A DNA stretch of 59,065 nucleotides from a bacterium (GTDB lineage: Bacteria; JAMOTN01): NCBI GenBank assembly GCA_027062325.1, contig JAMOTN010000003.1:1-59065 (forward strand), written 5' to 3'. Below, piece after piece: positions 7,585 to 17,554 of the stretch (its first letter is position 1; every line of letters starts with the position of its first letter). A program made the translations under genes and the position numbers. The notes beneath the pieces were generated by a model, which saw only the letters and a program-made list of their open reading frames with translations, ran no database searches and was not told where the DNA came from.

Positions 7585-9762
7585 TCATCCAACATCATCA
7601 ATCAGCTGCTCAATTTTATCCTCGGCTATCCCAAGTCTACTCAATATACGCGATGCCCCTTCCAAATCCACCAGTACTTTTCTAGGCTTCTTATCTTCAA
7701 ATGGCCCTACAGCCCCAACTTTCTCAAGCTGCTCCATCAAATACATTGCACGTGTATGTCCTATTTTAAAAAGACGTTGAAAATTGGCAACAGAGGCTTT
7801 ACCAGTCTTTGCAACAAGTACCAATGCTTCTGGAAGTAACGGATCAAATTCTTCAAGTTTTTCACCTTCAAATATCACAGTCTCCATCTCTAATGCTTCT
7901 TGAGTATCCCCCCTCCACTTATCAGTAATTTGAATTATTTCTTTTTCCGCTAGGAAAGGTGCTTGAATACGAAGTGGAGTATTGCTGCCAATTGGTTTGT
8001 ATAGCATATCTCCCTTTCCAAGCAAACTCTCTGCACCTTTTGCATCCAAAATAACGCGTGAGTCAGTTGCTGAAGAAACAGAAAAGGCAACGCGCGAAGG
8101 TAAATTCGCCTTTATCACACCTGTGAGCACGTCCACAGAGGGACGCTGAGTAGCAATAACAAGGTGTATACCAATTGCACGGGCTTTCTGCGAGAGACGT
8201 GCAATCGACAACTCAACCTCGTTTCTGGCAACCATCATAAGATCCGCAAGCTCATCAACTACAACCACTATGTAGGGCATCTTCTCTTCTGCCACAGCAT
8301 TATACGCCTCTATATCTTTGACTTTGTAGCGCGTAAGAAGTTCATACCTCTTCTCCATCTCGTCCACTGCCCACTTGAGAGCCCTTGAGGCCTTTCTCAC
8401 ATCAACCACTGGTGGTATGAGTAGATAACGTGATCCTTCGTAAAGCGAAAACTCAACCATCTTAGGATCAACAAGTATGAACTTAACCACATCTGGCGTC
8501 GCCTTGGTCATTATTCCACATATTACAGAATGTAAAAATACACTCTTTCCAGATCCTGTAGTTCCAGCAACGAGAAGATGTGGCATTTTTCTTAAATCAT
8601 CTATTCTTACTCGTCCTGTTATATCAACTCCAAGTAAAAGTGGAAGGGGAGTAGGAGTACGTCTGAAGGTTTTAGAGGAGACAAGCTTTTTAAATAACAC
8701 TGTCTGGCGTTTTTTTCGTGGTAACTCTATTCCCACCGTATCTTTCCCTTCCAATGGCGCAACTATCCTGATTCTACCCGCTGCCAATTTTACCGCTAAA
8801 TCATCTGATAAATTCGTAAGCTTATTCAACCTAACTCCCTTATCCAGCTTTACCTCATACATAACAACAGATGGTCCCGCTTGATAATTGACAACCGTTG
8901 ACTTGACTCCAAATTCCTGAAGTGCCTCTTGTAACTCCTCTTTCAAAGCCTCTAAATCTTCCTCATTTTCCTCAAACTCAACAGTTTCCACTTCATCTTC
9001 AAATTCAAACTCTTCCACACCATCAGCTACAGAACTAGACGACTCCTCTCGAAAAGAATCTTGCACTTCCTTTTTCCCATTCTCCTCAATATCATATGAA
9101 CCTTCCTTCTCAATAACCTCTTCTTCTTTTCCAGTAATTCTTTCTTCAGAAGCACTATCCTCGCTTCTACGAATGTCCCAGATAAACACATTTTTTTTCA
9201 TAAAACTCCACAAATTCAAAATAAAATTGCCAACCCTATCCAGTAAAGCACGTAACACATCCCTTGAAAACGTATAAGCTTTTGACACTCCATCTTCCAA
9301 TAAATCATCATCAATTTCTGTAAACAATACTAACAGCAATACACTGAACGCCAACGCCAAAGTAAATGTATATCCGAAAGCATATTGCAGGAAAAATACC
9401 ATCTTAAATCCAATACTACCGCCATCACCAAAAATTTGCTCAGCCACAAATGGACTTGAAGCAAGAAAAAGCAACCATGGAGCCCAACGCACCCCATCCA
9501 TATGCTCTCTTTGAAAATCTACAACTCTGGAACTATCAACATCATTAATATTCTCCGCTTTTTCAGAAGGAATTGAGATACTTTCTATAGGTTCAGCGGC
9601 CACTTCTTCCAATTCAAGTGCAACTTTCAACAAAAAAATCGAAAACAATAGTGGGGAATACCCGAGTAAATGCCTTATCTCCTTGATAAGCTCTCCAGAT
9701 GAGAGATACGAAATCCATACAAGAAAAACAACTACCCATATAAATCCTTTTATGACCTTCAT
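7585..9762 (-). CDS. ftsK: FtsK/SpoIIIE DNA translocase
   Basis: A 725-residue membrane-anchored DNA pump that clears chromosomes from the division septum in known members. Four hydrophobic helices lie in the first 150 residues (about 6-22, 34-50, 94-110, 122-148). An acidic linker (about 200-280) leads to the RecA-like motor with Walker A GTTGSGKS (about 400-407) and a Walker B segment VVVVDELADL near 500. A C-terminal winged-helix gamma domain (about 655-720, containing FKIGHTRAMYLMEQLE) reads polar KOPS-type sites. The linker is short, so the protein is closer to SpoIIIE in size than to E. coli FtsK. ATG 9762 is preferred to a TTG three bases upstream; neither has a clear ribosome binding site. 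Confidence 0.93.
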   Translation of the reverse strand: MKVIKGFIWVVVFLVWISYLSSGELIKEIRHLLGYSPLLFSIFLLKVALELEEVAAEPIESISIPSEKAENINDVDSSRVVDFQREHMDGVRWAPWLLFLASSPFVAEQIFGDGGSIGFKMVFFLQYAFGYTFTLALAFSVLLLVLFTEIDDDLLEDGVSKAYTFSRDVLRALLDRVGNFILNLWSFMKKNVFIWDIRRSEDSASEERITGKEEEVIEKEGSYDIEENGKKEVQDSFREESSSSVADGVEEFEFEDEVETVEFEENEEDLEALKEELQEALQEFGVKSTVVNYQAGPSVVMYEVKLDKGVRLNKLTNLSDDLAVKLAAGRIRIVAPLEGKDTVGIELPRKKRQTVLFKKLVSSKTFRRTPTPLPLLLGVDITGRVRIDDLRKMPHLLVAGTTGSGKSVFLHSVICGIMTKATPDVVKFILVDPKMVEFSLYEGSRYLLIPPVVDVRKASRALKWAVDEMEKRYELLTRYKVKDIEAYNAVAEEKMPYIVVVVDELADLMMVARNEVELSIARLSQKARAIGIHLVIATQRPSVDVLTGVIKANLPSRVAFSVSSATDSRVILDAKGAESLLGKGDMLYKPIGSNTPLRIQAPFLAEKEIIQITDKWRGDTQEALEMETVIFEGEKLEEFDPLLPEALVLVAKTGKASVANFQRLFKIGHTRAMYLMEQLEKVGAVGPFEDKKPRKVLVDLEGASRILSRLGIAEDKIEQLIDDVG

Positions 9763-9848
9763 CAAATCATTTTCGGGCAGAAACGGTATATCTTTAAATG
9801 AACCTTACTCAATAAACAAACTTCAGTTAAACTGCTTTTTCTAATGGT

Positions 9849-11912
9849 TTATTCCTCTAACATCAACCTTCTCATAAACAACTCTTTATTTTGAGACGTT
9901 CTCTGGCTAGTAACTCTTCCATTGATCATTCTATCCTCAGTAATTTTATTCTTCTGAACACTGCTAAAACGCTTCCCCACTCCTGCCAATTGATCCATTA
10001 TCCATTCAACCTCTTTTTCATTCCACCGACCATTTATTTTTTTGTAGCTGTTCATATCACGTCCCACTACCCAAGAGGCAACTATTAAAGGTCTCCTCTT
10101 ACTCCACACCTCAACAACGTATGGTTTACTAACCTCTTGCGCATCACCTGCTCCATCCTCATCGAAATGTTCAGCAGCCCCCGGTAAAACATAAGGAACA
10201 AAATAATCAGCTGTATTCAGCAAAGTAGCAGCCCCCATCACCACAATTTCTCCAGTCATATCAAGGGCAGGCGAAAATTCATTGGCAATGATAACAGCAT
10301 AACTTCCACTTTTGACAGTATCACTGTTTATACGAACACTCTCTCCCAGCTTTTCTAACAAACCATTTAAAACCTTATTTCCATTCAACCATTTCCAATC
10401 ACTCGCTCCCCACATTACAAGAGCACCCTTGTAGTACTTTGTGATGGCGTTTACCTCCCACTTGCTGTAGCGCTTTTTAGGATTAGATATAAGGAGCACA
10501 TCTACACCTCTCAAGTCAGACAAACTTTCAAGCTCAACATAGTTAAATATCTTTGAAAACTTTTTCTTGAACATATCAAGTTTTTTTACATAAATATTCT
10601 TATGCCCCACATCAATAGCTAAACGTGCTTTTTTGGCCTTCACCCACCAATAAGCCGAACCAACCTTAATCTTCTGCCATCCCTCTTTTTTAGGTTTAAC
10701 AGTAACTTTCTCGCCGCTTGTAAAAAGTAGTTCATTTTTCCATTCAACATAAACTTTTGTCCTTGCAACACCAATTCCCTGAGCCGGCGGTAAATCTTGT
10801 GCTACCCACTCGATCTTTATCTTTTTAAACCTCTCGTTATAATTAATAATTTGAATTTTATCCCCGTTTTTAACTCCTGCTTCTGCAAGATAGAGAAGCG
10901 GCAAGCGATGCACCGGTTTTAACTCATCATCCTCATATAAAACTTTTCCGTTCCACAAAACCTTGAAACTTGATGCAAGGCGAGTCTGCCAAACCAAAAA
11001 ATTTCCTCCTTTATACTCTTCAACAACTGGCCCGTATATAACCCCATCTTTGAAGCCTGTGAATACTTCAACAGTATCCTCTCTCATCACAAATGTTATT
11101 GTTCCAACATCCTTTGTCATCCACACTCGCCCATACTTTTTCAATCTCCTTACAGTATCAGGATTTGGATGTCCATAGTCGTTATACTTTCCCACAGAAA
11201 TAGCAATGTAAGAAGGCTTGATAGCATTCAAAAACTCATAAGAGGAAGAAGTTGATGAACCGTGATGCCCCGCCTTTAATATAGTAAATTCACCAGTATC
11301 ATACTCTCCAATTTCTTTCAAATGCTCAACTACTCTCTGCTCTGCAGGAGTTTCCGCATCACCCGTCAACAAAATTCTCCTCCCAGCATATTCAAGCAAC
11401 AAAACTATTGAGTAGTTATTGTAATTATCCTGATATTCAGCATCACATCCATCATAGGGATTAAGCACCCAAATTTTAACACCATCTATTTCAAACTTAT
11501 CTGGCCATTTCCATTTTACTATGGGGGTCTTAGAAGCCTTAACTTGCTTTATCAACTCTTTATAAGCAATGTTAACTCGCGGCTCTTTGTACTCAATAAA
11601 AGTACCAACTTTGAGATACTTCCAGTTATAAACCAACGTTCCAAAGTGATCAATATGAGGATGTGTCACAACAACCCAATCAAGTTTAGTGGCATCTTGA
11701 TGCCTCAGAAAGCTTATAACATCTTCTTTGGCAAATGTATCACCTGCATCAATAAGCATTTTCTTACCACTTGGAAATTCTATTAATATGGAATCCCCCT
11801 GGCCAACATTTATGACGTGAACAATTAAACTCCCCAGCGCAAAAATCCGAACCCCTAGTATCAAAATGCAGAGACTCAAAACCTTAACTCCTAACATTAC
11901 TTCCCTCTTCAT
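9849..11912 (-). CDS. Exported ComEC-type metallo-beta-lactamase with a C-terminal DUF4350/IFT52-like domain
   Basis: A 687-residue protein. Start at 11912 is chosen because a signal-peptide-like N-terminus (residues 1-28) and AGAGGG site fit it, while the GTG at 12005 has neither. A metallo-beta-lactamase domain (about 30-280) carries HPHIDH (84-89), LLTGDAE (about 181-187) and GHHGSS (215-220). These match the stand-alone and C-terminal domains of ComEC relatives, some of which are nucleases. A middle beta-rich region (about 290-420) is unassigned. The region about 428-570 (AIDVGH..., VDVLLISNPKKRY, GALVMWGASD) resembles GldG/DUF4350 glutamine-amidotransferase-like domains. The substrate is unknown; a secreted nuclease or hydrolase is possible. 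Confidence 0.75.
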   Translation of the reverse strand: MKREVMLGVKVLSLCILILGVRIFALGSLIVHVINVGQGDSILIEFPSGKKMLIDAGDTFAKEDVISFLRHQDATKLDWVVVTHPHIDHFGTLVYNWKYLKVGTFIEYKEPRVNIAYKELIKQVKASKTPIVKWKWPDKFEIDGVKIWVLNPYDGCDAEYQDNYNNYSIVLLLEYAGRRILLTGDAETPAEQRVVEHLKEIGEYDTGEFTILKAGHHGSSTSSSYEFLNAIKPSYIAISVGKYNDYGHPNPDTVRRLKKYGRVWMTKDVGTITFVMREDTVEVFTGFKDGVIYGPVVEEYKGGNFLVWQTRLASSFKVLWNGKVLYEDDELKPVHRLPLLYLAEAGVKNGDKIQIINYNERFKKIKIEWVAQDLPPAQGIGVARTKVYVEWKNELLFTSGEKVTVKPKKEGWQKIKVGSAYWWVKAKKARLAIDVGHKNIYVKKLDMFKKKFSKIFNYVELESLSDLRGVDVLLISNPKKRYSKWEVNAITKYYKGALVMWGASDWKWLNGNKVLNGLLEKLGESVRINSDTVKSGSYAVIIANEFSPALDMTGEIVVMGAATLLNTADYFVPYVLPGAAEHFDEDGAGDAQEVSKPYVVEVWSKRRPLIVASWVVGRDMNSYKKINGRWNEKEVEWIMDQLAGVGKRFSSVQKNKITEDRMINGRVTSQRTSQNKELFMRRLMLEE

Positions 11913-12042
11913 TCTCCACACCCTCTTTAAATTAATATATACACACCACATCATATCTCCATTCTCTGGTTTTAATTTTAATAAATCATCTCCTTTTTGT
12001 ATCACAAAATTTAAAGTGCCAGCTGCCTTTTCTGTTAAATTA

Positions 12043-13068
12043 TCAACGTTCTATAACTTCAAGCGTCCTATCAAATATGGCTTTATAAGGATTAACTATT
12101 CCAAACTTTTCGAACTCCTCTTCATTCCACACCCTACCTTTTAGCCTATCACAAGCAGGACCAGAGGGAGCTGAAAAACGATATACAGGGAGCCCCGCTG
12201 TCTCTTCAACAAGTGTAGAGTAGTGAGCCCCCTTCAAATAAGGAAGCCACTGATCGTGATAAAGAGAAACGTAAAGCTCAGCATCAAACCAAAAAGCAGT
12301 ATCTGCAGCCTTTATCCCCAAAAATTCAAAGCCATATTGTACTGCCATACTTTTCAGTCTATCTTTTAAAACTAAATCTTCATTTCCAAAAGCGTCTCCT
12401 TCTGAAGCGTGTGGATTAAGCCCCAAAACAACAGTCCTTTTCCCAGCAAGGTAAGAAAACGCTGCTACTTTAAAAAATGCCTGCCATCTCTCAAAATCCA
12501 TCACTAAATCAGGAACTTTTCGCAGCGCAACATGGCGTGTAAACAAAGCAGCGTATAAACGCTTTTTGGCTTCTCCAAACGTCTTCTTCCAAGAAAACGT
12601 CATCAAGCCTTCCTTTTCAAAATATGCCTCTAAAAGCTCCGTTTGCCCCGCAATAACTTCACAATCACCCACTCCAGAGGCACTACCATTAACTTTTAAC
12701 CACATCTTAACCTTTTTTAAAAGCTCTCTTCCTTCCAGCTGCTGAGCTAACCCCCTGTAAAAACGTACTTTGTAAACAGGTCCAGTGATCAAAATAACTT
12801 TTCTTTTTCCCTGTTCTCTCTTTGCCAACTCAACTCCCTTTAAAAAAGCCACCGCTCCACTCTCTTCTTCAGTAGGCACAACTTCAAAAGCACTTACCTT
12901 CTCAAAAGGCCCAATCAAAACTATCTCAGCTCTCTTGCTCAAGCTCTCTAATTTTTCAAACTGCGCTACAACTCCCCAGTAACCAATCCCCGTACTTTCT
13001 CCAGATGTGACAATAATAAGGTTTTTTTTAGGATTTTTATCGAGTTTTTTTAGTGTAAGCTCATTCAT
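12043..13068 (-). CDS. Divergent PdxA-family dehydrogenase (4-phospho-hydroxythreonine dehydrogenase-like)
   Basis: A 341-residue protein of the PdxA family, which oxidises 4-phosphohydroxy-L-threonine with NAD in pyridoxal phosphate synthesis. The three metal-binding histidines are visible: RHVALRKVPD (near 178), GLNPHASEGD (near 214) and YHDQWLPYLK (near 264). The N-terminal TSGESTGIGYWG loosely matches the usual T-x-G-E-P-x-G-I-G-P. The usual C-terminal SPDHGTA block is replaced by APSGPACDRLKG, so substrate handling may differ, as in PdxA2-type enzymes for other hydroxy-acid phosphates. GGGGAG precedes the ATG. It is divergently arranged from gltX. Confidence 0.7.
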   Translation of the reverse strand: MNELTLKKLDKNPKKNLIIVTSGESTGIGYWGVVAQFEKLESLSKRAEIVLIGPFEKVSAFEVVPTEEESGAVAFLKGVELAKREQGKRKVILITGPVYKVRFYRGLAQQLEGRELLKKVKMWLKVNGSASGVGDCEVIAGQTELLEAYFEKEGLMTFSWKKTFGEAKKRLYAALFTRHVALRKVPDLVMDFERWQAFFKVAAFSYLAGKRTVVLGLNPHASEGDAFGNEDLVLKDRLKSMAVQYGFEFLGIKAADTAFWFDAELYVSLYHDQWLPYLKGAHYSTLVEETAGLPVYRFSAPSGPACDRLKGRVWNEEEFEKFGIVNPYKAIFDRTLEVIER

Positions 13069-13176
13069 CGAAACAACTCCCCATCCTACATTTTTCCCAT
13101 CAAAACATACATCCCTCTTTTTATCTTATGATAAATTGGCTAAAATTTAAAAGATAAGGTATAAGGAGGGATCAAG

Positions 13177-14619
13177 ATGTTGACCGTAAGATTTGCACCA
13201 TCTCCCACAGGATACCTTCACGTCGGAGGTGCAAGAACTGCTCTCTTTAACTGGCTTCTTGCTCAAAAGCACGGTGGAAAATTCATCCTACGCATAGAAG
13301 ATACAGACAGAGAACGCAGCAAAGAAGAATACACTCGTCAAATCTTAGAGGACATAAAATGGTTGGGCCTTGTGCCATTTGAAGGTCCATTTTTTCAAAC
13401 CCAACGTCTTGAGCGCTACCGTGAAGTGGCATTTGATCTGCTCAATAAGGGACTGGCATATCGTTGCTTCTGTTCTCCAGAAAAATTGGAAGAGGAGAGA
13501 AAGAGAGCATACAAAGCTGGGAAAGCCTTCAAATACCCCGGCTACTGTGCTAATCTATCAGAAGAAGAGATAAAGAAGCGTATAGAAAATGGCGAGAAGT
13601 TTGCAATAAGAATAAGAATGCCAAAAAACGAAGACCTTTCATTTGAAGACAAGGTGCGGGGCAAAATCAACTTTTCATCAAGCGAGTTTGATGACTTCGT
13701 AATACTCAAATCAGATGGCATGCCAACATACAATTTTGCTGTGGTAATAGATGATCACGATATGAAAGTCAACCTTGTTGTGCGTGGTGAAGATCACATC
13801 ACCAACACTGCTAAGCAGATAGCCATTTATAAAATCCTTGGGTGGGAAATTCCAGAGTTTGCCCACATTCCGCTCATCCTTGGCCCAGATAAAAAACGCC
13901 TTTCAAAGCGTCATGGAGCAAGAGCAGTAGGAGAATGGCGGCGAGAGGGAATTCTACCTGAAGCTATGATGAATTTTTTAGCACTGCTCGGTTGGAGTTG
14001 GGACGATAAGCAGCAGATATTTACACAGGAAGAGCTTGTCGAGAAGTTTTCTCTTGAACGAGTTAGCAAGAACCCAGCCGTTTTTGACGTTGATAAACTC
14101 ATTTGGATCAATTCCGAGCACCTAAAGAAGAAAGCGGACGAGGAAAAGGCAGAACTTGTAATTCCATTTCTTGTAGAAGCTGGACTTGTGGAATCAGAAG
14201 AAAGTATAGACAGAGCTTGGCTGATAGAAGTGATTAAAATAGTTGGAGATAGACTCAAAAAACTCACTGATATAGTCGCGTACGCGGACTTTTTATTCAA
14301 AGAAGATGAGGACATAATATACACTTCAGAAGACGCAAAGAAAGCAATCAAGGGAGATGGAGTAGTAGAAGTTGTTGAGGAGATAAATAAAGTTCTAAAG
14401 GAACTCGACAAATGGGATAGAACAGAGATTGAAAAAGTTATTCGCGATAAAGCAAGCGAGCACAATTTGGGAGCCTCAAAGCCAATTCGTGCAATAAGAT
14501 ACGCAATAAGCGCCAAGTTTGTGACTCCAGGCTTATTCGAGAGCATGGAGTTACTTGGAAAAATCCGCACTATAAATCGCATTAATAAATTCCTAGAGTT
14601 TGTAAAAGCTAACAAATAA
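13177..14619 (+). CDS. gltX: Glutamyl-tRNA synthetase
   Basis: A 480-residue class I aminoacyl-tRNA synthetase that charges tRNA-Glu in the cytoplasm. HIGH-like motif is PSPTGYLHVGG (residues 8-18) and KMSKS-like motif is KKRLSKRHGA (near 242-251). CFCSPEKL...PGYC (about 97-127) has the cysteines typical of the inserted zinc-knuckle region, followed by the all-helical anticodon-binding domain. The length is typical. Start ATG 13177 has AAGGAGGG eight bases upstream. The cognate tRNA-Glu(TTC) is present in the tRNA cluster at 58010. Whether it also charges tRNA-Gln (non-discriminating form) cannot be told from this window. Confidence 0.96.
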   Translation: MLTVRFAPSPTGYLHVGGARTALFNWLLAQKHGGKFILRIEDTDRERSKEEYTRQILEDIKWLGLVPFEGPFFQTQRLERYREVAFDLLNKGLAYRCFCSPEKLEEERKRAYKAGKAFKYPGYCANLSEEEIKKRIENGEKFAIRIRMPKNEDLSFEDKVRGKINFSSSEFDDFVILKSDGMPTYNFAVVIDDHDMKVNLVVRGEDHITNTAKQIAIYKILGWEIPEFAHIPLILGPDKKRLSKRHGARAVGEWRREGILPEAMMNFLALLGWSWDDKQQIFTQEELVEKFSLERVSKNPAVFDVDKLIWINSEHLKKKADEEKAELVIPFLVEAGLVESEESIDRAWLIEVIKIVGDRLKKLTDIVAYADFLFKEDEDIIYTSEDAKKAIKGDGVVEVVEEINKVLKELDKWDRTEIEKVIRDKASEHNLGASKPIRAIRYAISAKFVTPGLFESMELLGKIRTINRINKFLEFVKANK

Positions 14620-14669
14620 CATTTTGCTTGGTTATGAACTAAATATCAGCCATCCGGGAGGGCATAAGA

Positions 14670-15422
14670 TTGCAAACAGTTTTAAAATTTATATTTGCTG
14701 TGGTGCTCATTGTTGCATCAATTATTTTTTATAGATGGTTTGTGGTACTTCAACGTTCACAACTTGCAGTCTCCATTGCTGAAGATGCTATAACCACTCT
14801 CAACTTTAACTCAGCAATAAAAACCGTAGAACGCATAAGAGAAGAGATTGATTCACCATTAAATAACCTGACCTTGTCAATTATTCCTTCTTTTGACAGG
14901 GTTAAATTTATGCTGCGCCTGATACATGCCAAACTTTTATTCGCAAAGGGTTTATCCACGAATGACGAAAATAGTTTGAAGTTGGCACTGCTTCTTTTAA
15001 AAGACATTCCTAACAAGAATTGGCCTGAGGTGAAGCGTGCCCAAAACATCAGAGGTGATTTACAGCTAGTGCTAAATAACTTCAAAGACTATGTTGTCAT
15101 ATCAAATTTTAGCAGTGAATGTCCTAAGTATTTGATAAAGCTGCGCAAATTTTCAGATTGGACAGAAGGACTATTGAAAGAATTTCTCGACCTTTATACA
15201 AAAACAGCAGAAATTCAATCAAAAATAAGCGTATTTGAAAACTTCAAAACTGAAACACTGAGCAATCAAATGGAGAAACTCGCTATTAAAATCAATGCTC
15301 TTGCAAATGCTCTTCAGTTGATGAAGCAAGAGTTAAAACTTAATATGAAAAAACTTGAAGCATCCCAGGATAAGGCAATTAAAAAAGTCTTATCTCAAAT
15401 CAAAGAAACATTTGGATGGTAA
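14670..15422 (+). CDS. N-terminally anchored coiled-coil protein, unknown function
   Basis: A 250-residue protein. An N-terminal hydrophobic helix (about residues 5-25) is followed by an all-helical soluble part with a strong coiled-coil stretch at the C-terminus (about 180-245). It looks like a membrane-tethered, probably extracytoplasmic helical protein. No family was recognised. The start is TTG 14670, supported by GGGAGGGC just upstream. It follows gltX by 50 bases and may be read from the same transcript. Confidence 0.65.
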   Translation: MQTVLKFIFAVVLIVASIIFYRWFVVLQRSQLAVSIAEDAITTLNFNSAIKTVERIREEIDSPLNNLTLSIIPSFDRVKFMLRLIHAKLLFAKGLSTNDENSLKLALLLLKDIPNKNWPEVKRAQNIRGDLQLVLNNFKDYVVISNFSSECPKYLIKLRKFSDWTEGLLKEFLDLYTKTAEIQSKISVFENFKTETLSNQMEKLAIKINALANALQLMKQELKLNMKKLEASQDKAIKKVLSQIKETFGW

Positions 15423-15885
15423 TTAAATGGAGGATATAACTAAAGAAGTAAAAATACCGATTAACAAGGACCAATTACTTATTCAACATTCAACAATATC
15501 TAGCTAGCATGCTCAAAACTGCTCCAATAGTTAATACAGCATTCGCAGCAGGATTTAAAATAATGATTTTTATTAATCATAACCACGTAATTATTCTTTT
15601 TCCTCTTTTTTATTACCTCTTTTACCACAACTTTCAAACATGGTAAAAATTTCAAGCTAGCAATCACAATACATAACATTACAAATTCCTAAAATTTCTA
15701 AAAGAACTACATTCACCTGTTATTTTTATTCAACAATTATTGTTTTACTGTTTTTGCTTTCATTAAACAAACATTTGAAGGGGCCCATTATAGCATATTA
15801 TTTCATTTCACGTAAAAACAAATGCAAATAAAAACCCCGGGAGCATCTGCCCCCGGGGCCATTTTAAACCAGCTTTCAGCCAGCT
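15423..15885. other. Intergenic region between convergent genes
   Basis: About 460 AT-rich bases between the coiled-coil gene (plus) and the porin (minus). Apart from the porin terminator at 15829-15858, I see only a 26-codon reading frame just after 15427, which is not supported by other evidence. No repeats, RNA gene or mobile element was seen. Confidence 0.5.
15829..15858 (-). terminator. Rho-independent terminator of the porin gene
   Basis: On the minus strand a 10-bp GC-rich stem with one G-U pair (15858-15849 with 15844-15835) encloses a 4-nt loop and is followed by a T-run (A-run on the plus strand before 15835). It lies 27 bases beyond the porin stop. Confidence 0.9.
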
Positions 15886-17526
15886 TTAGAAGTTCACGAC
15901 AACTTCGCAGCGTACATCGGTGTAATCCTGTCCCTGATCTCCACCGCTTGCGTCATCGTCGAAGGTGTAGTTTCTTACTTTAAGCTTCAAGTTGACGTGC
16001 TTGCTGTACTTGTAAGTTACGATTCCCTGGAATGCGTCGTGCTCTGCATTCAAGAATGCCTTGCTGTCGCTATCGTTGTTTTCAAGGCTTACGTAATCCA
16101 AACGAAGGTCGCACCTATCGTTTATCTTCTTAATAACTGTTACGTCATGTGCCTTGATGTTTGTGAGGTAGTCAACGTAGTTGTAACCTGCTGCAGTGTG
16201 TACCAAGTAGTAGCTCATAAGAAGATCATCGTTCTGAGCAGACTCGTGGTGAAGTCTGTAATCAGCTGATCCACCAGTCATATCAAGCCCGAAGTGCTTG
16301 TCACTCTTTGCAAAGTAATACTGGAACTTCCAATCGTCCTTGTAGTTTGCACGGAATCCAATCTTGAACATGTTACCCTCATCAACGTCACCAGATGCAA
16401 GCCCTGTAAGGTTTCCTTTAACAGTGGCAACCTCTGCATTCATGTAATCAGCATACTCTCTCTCATCAACATTCTCCTTGATAAAGCTTCCGAACAAAGT
16501 AAAGTTGTAATTATCACTTGCCTTCAATTCAAAGTCCAAACCAGCGTAATTTGGGCTAATTCTCTCATTGCTGGTATGATCATCTATTCTTGCAAAGTAG
16601 TAACCTCTGATGAAGTACTTCTCTCCTTCCTTGCTCAAAGCTGCGTAGTATGCATCAAACATGTTGTTGTCTGGATTAGAGATTGCTAATTTCTCGTCCA
16701 TTCTAATTGCTGCCAAGGTAAGACCAAGCTTATCTGCATTTGGCTTATTCTTGAACTCAACCACAAAATCTGGACGGTTTGCAAACAACGTTCCATCACC
16801 AATTCTGTAAATCCAGCGTCCAAGTTTTAAACTACCCCAGCCAAAAATCTCCTTAAGGTTAATGTATGCATCCAACATAGTAAATTCTTTGCTAACACTA
16901 TCCTCATCCATCATACCGCTCCAGAACTGATCTTTCAAGTTGTCGTCAAAGTTTCCGTTGGAAACATATCCGCTTACACATACATCAGTTTTCTCATCCA
17001 GATCTTTCTTAACCTTCAAGGTCCAGTCAATCATTGCACCCTGAAGAGTTGGCTCATCTACAGTCCCACCCTGAACCTTCTTACCATCAAAGCTTCTTGT
17101 AAGGAATACTGCTCTGACTCTGTGCTTAAACTCTGCTCCACCGGTTCCGCCAACTTTCATCTTTGCAACATCTTTCTTCAAGTTTGCAAGCTCATCTTCC
17201 AAAGTGCTTACCTTAACACCCAAAAGGCTAAGCTCGTCTGCAAGCTCAACAGTAAGTTTTTGAATAGTTGCATAATCCTCATCACTCAACTTAATCTCGC
17301 CACTTTTTACCTCATCAAGAACTTTTACCAAAATCTTTGCCAACTCGAAACGGGTAACTGGCTTATTACCCTTGAAAGTACCATCAGGATAACCCTTCAT
17401 GATACCCTTCTTAGCAAGCTCCATAACTGCTTTGTAAGCCCAGTGACTTGCTGGGACATCTCTGTAACCTGCACCAAACGTGACAGCTGCAAACATAAGC
17501 AAGACTACCAAAACCAGCTTCTTCAT
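15886..17526 (-). CDS. SLH-domain outer-membrane porin
   Basis: A 546-residue protein with a signal peptide (MKKLVLVVLLMFAAVTFGAG), one SLH domain (about 20-82, with YRDVPASHWAYKAV and KGYPDGTFKGNKPVTRFE), a coiled-coil spacer (about 95-125), and a long region rich in aromatic and charged beta strands ending in VVVNF. A terminal aromatic residue and this layout are typical of Omp-alpha/SLH porins of diderms such as cyanobacteria, Synergistota and Thermotogota. The SLH domain binds peptidoglycan or its attached polymer and the barrel lies in the outer membrane. Start 17526 is chosen for the signal peptide and an AAAGGAGGT site. It is a single-gene unit with its own terminator and a structured 5' leader, consistent with abundant expression. 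Confidence 0.88.
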   Translation of the reverse strand: MKKLVLVVLLMFAAVTFGAGYRDVPASHWAYKAVMELAKKGIMKGYPDGTFKGNKPVTRFELAKILVKVLDEVKSGEIKLSDEDYATIQKLTVELADELSLLGVKVSTLEDELANLKKDVAKMKVGGTGGAEFKHRVRAVFLTRSFDGKKVQGGTVDEPTLQGAMIDWTLKVKKDLDEKTDVCVSGYVSNGNFDDNLKDQFWSGMMDEDSVSKEFTMLDAYINLKEIFGWGSLKLGRWIYRIGDGTLFANRPDFVVEFKNKPNADKLGLTLAAIRMDEKLAISNPDNNMFDAYYAALSKEGEKYFIRGYYFARIDDHTSNERISPNYAGLDFELKASDNYNFTLFGSFIKENVDEREYADYMNAEVATVKGNLTGLASGDVDEGNMFKIGFRANYKDDWKFQYYFAKSDKHFGLDMTGGSADYRLHHESAQNDDLLMSYYLVHTAAGYNYVDYLTNIKAHDVTVIKKINDRCDLRLDYVSLENNDSDSKAFLNAEHDAFQGIVTYKYSKHVNLKLKVRNYTFDDDASGGDQGQDYTDVRCEVVVNF

Positions 17527-17554
17527 AAAAGAAGCCACCTCCTTTGCTGGTTTT

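Noticed and set aside
15427-15507. 26-codon frame after the coiled-coil gene
   Set aside because: Too short, no clear ribosome binding site and no recognisable features.
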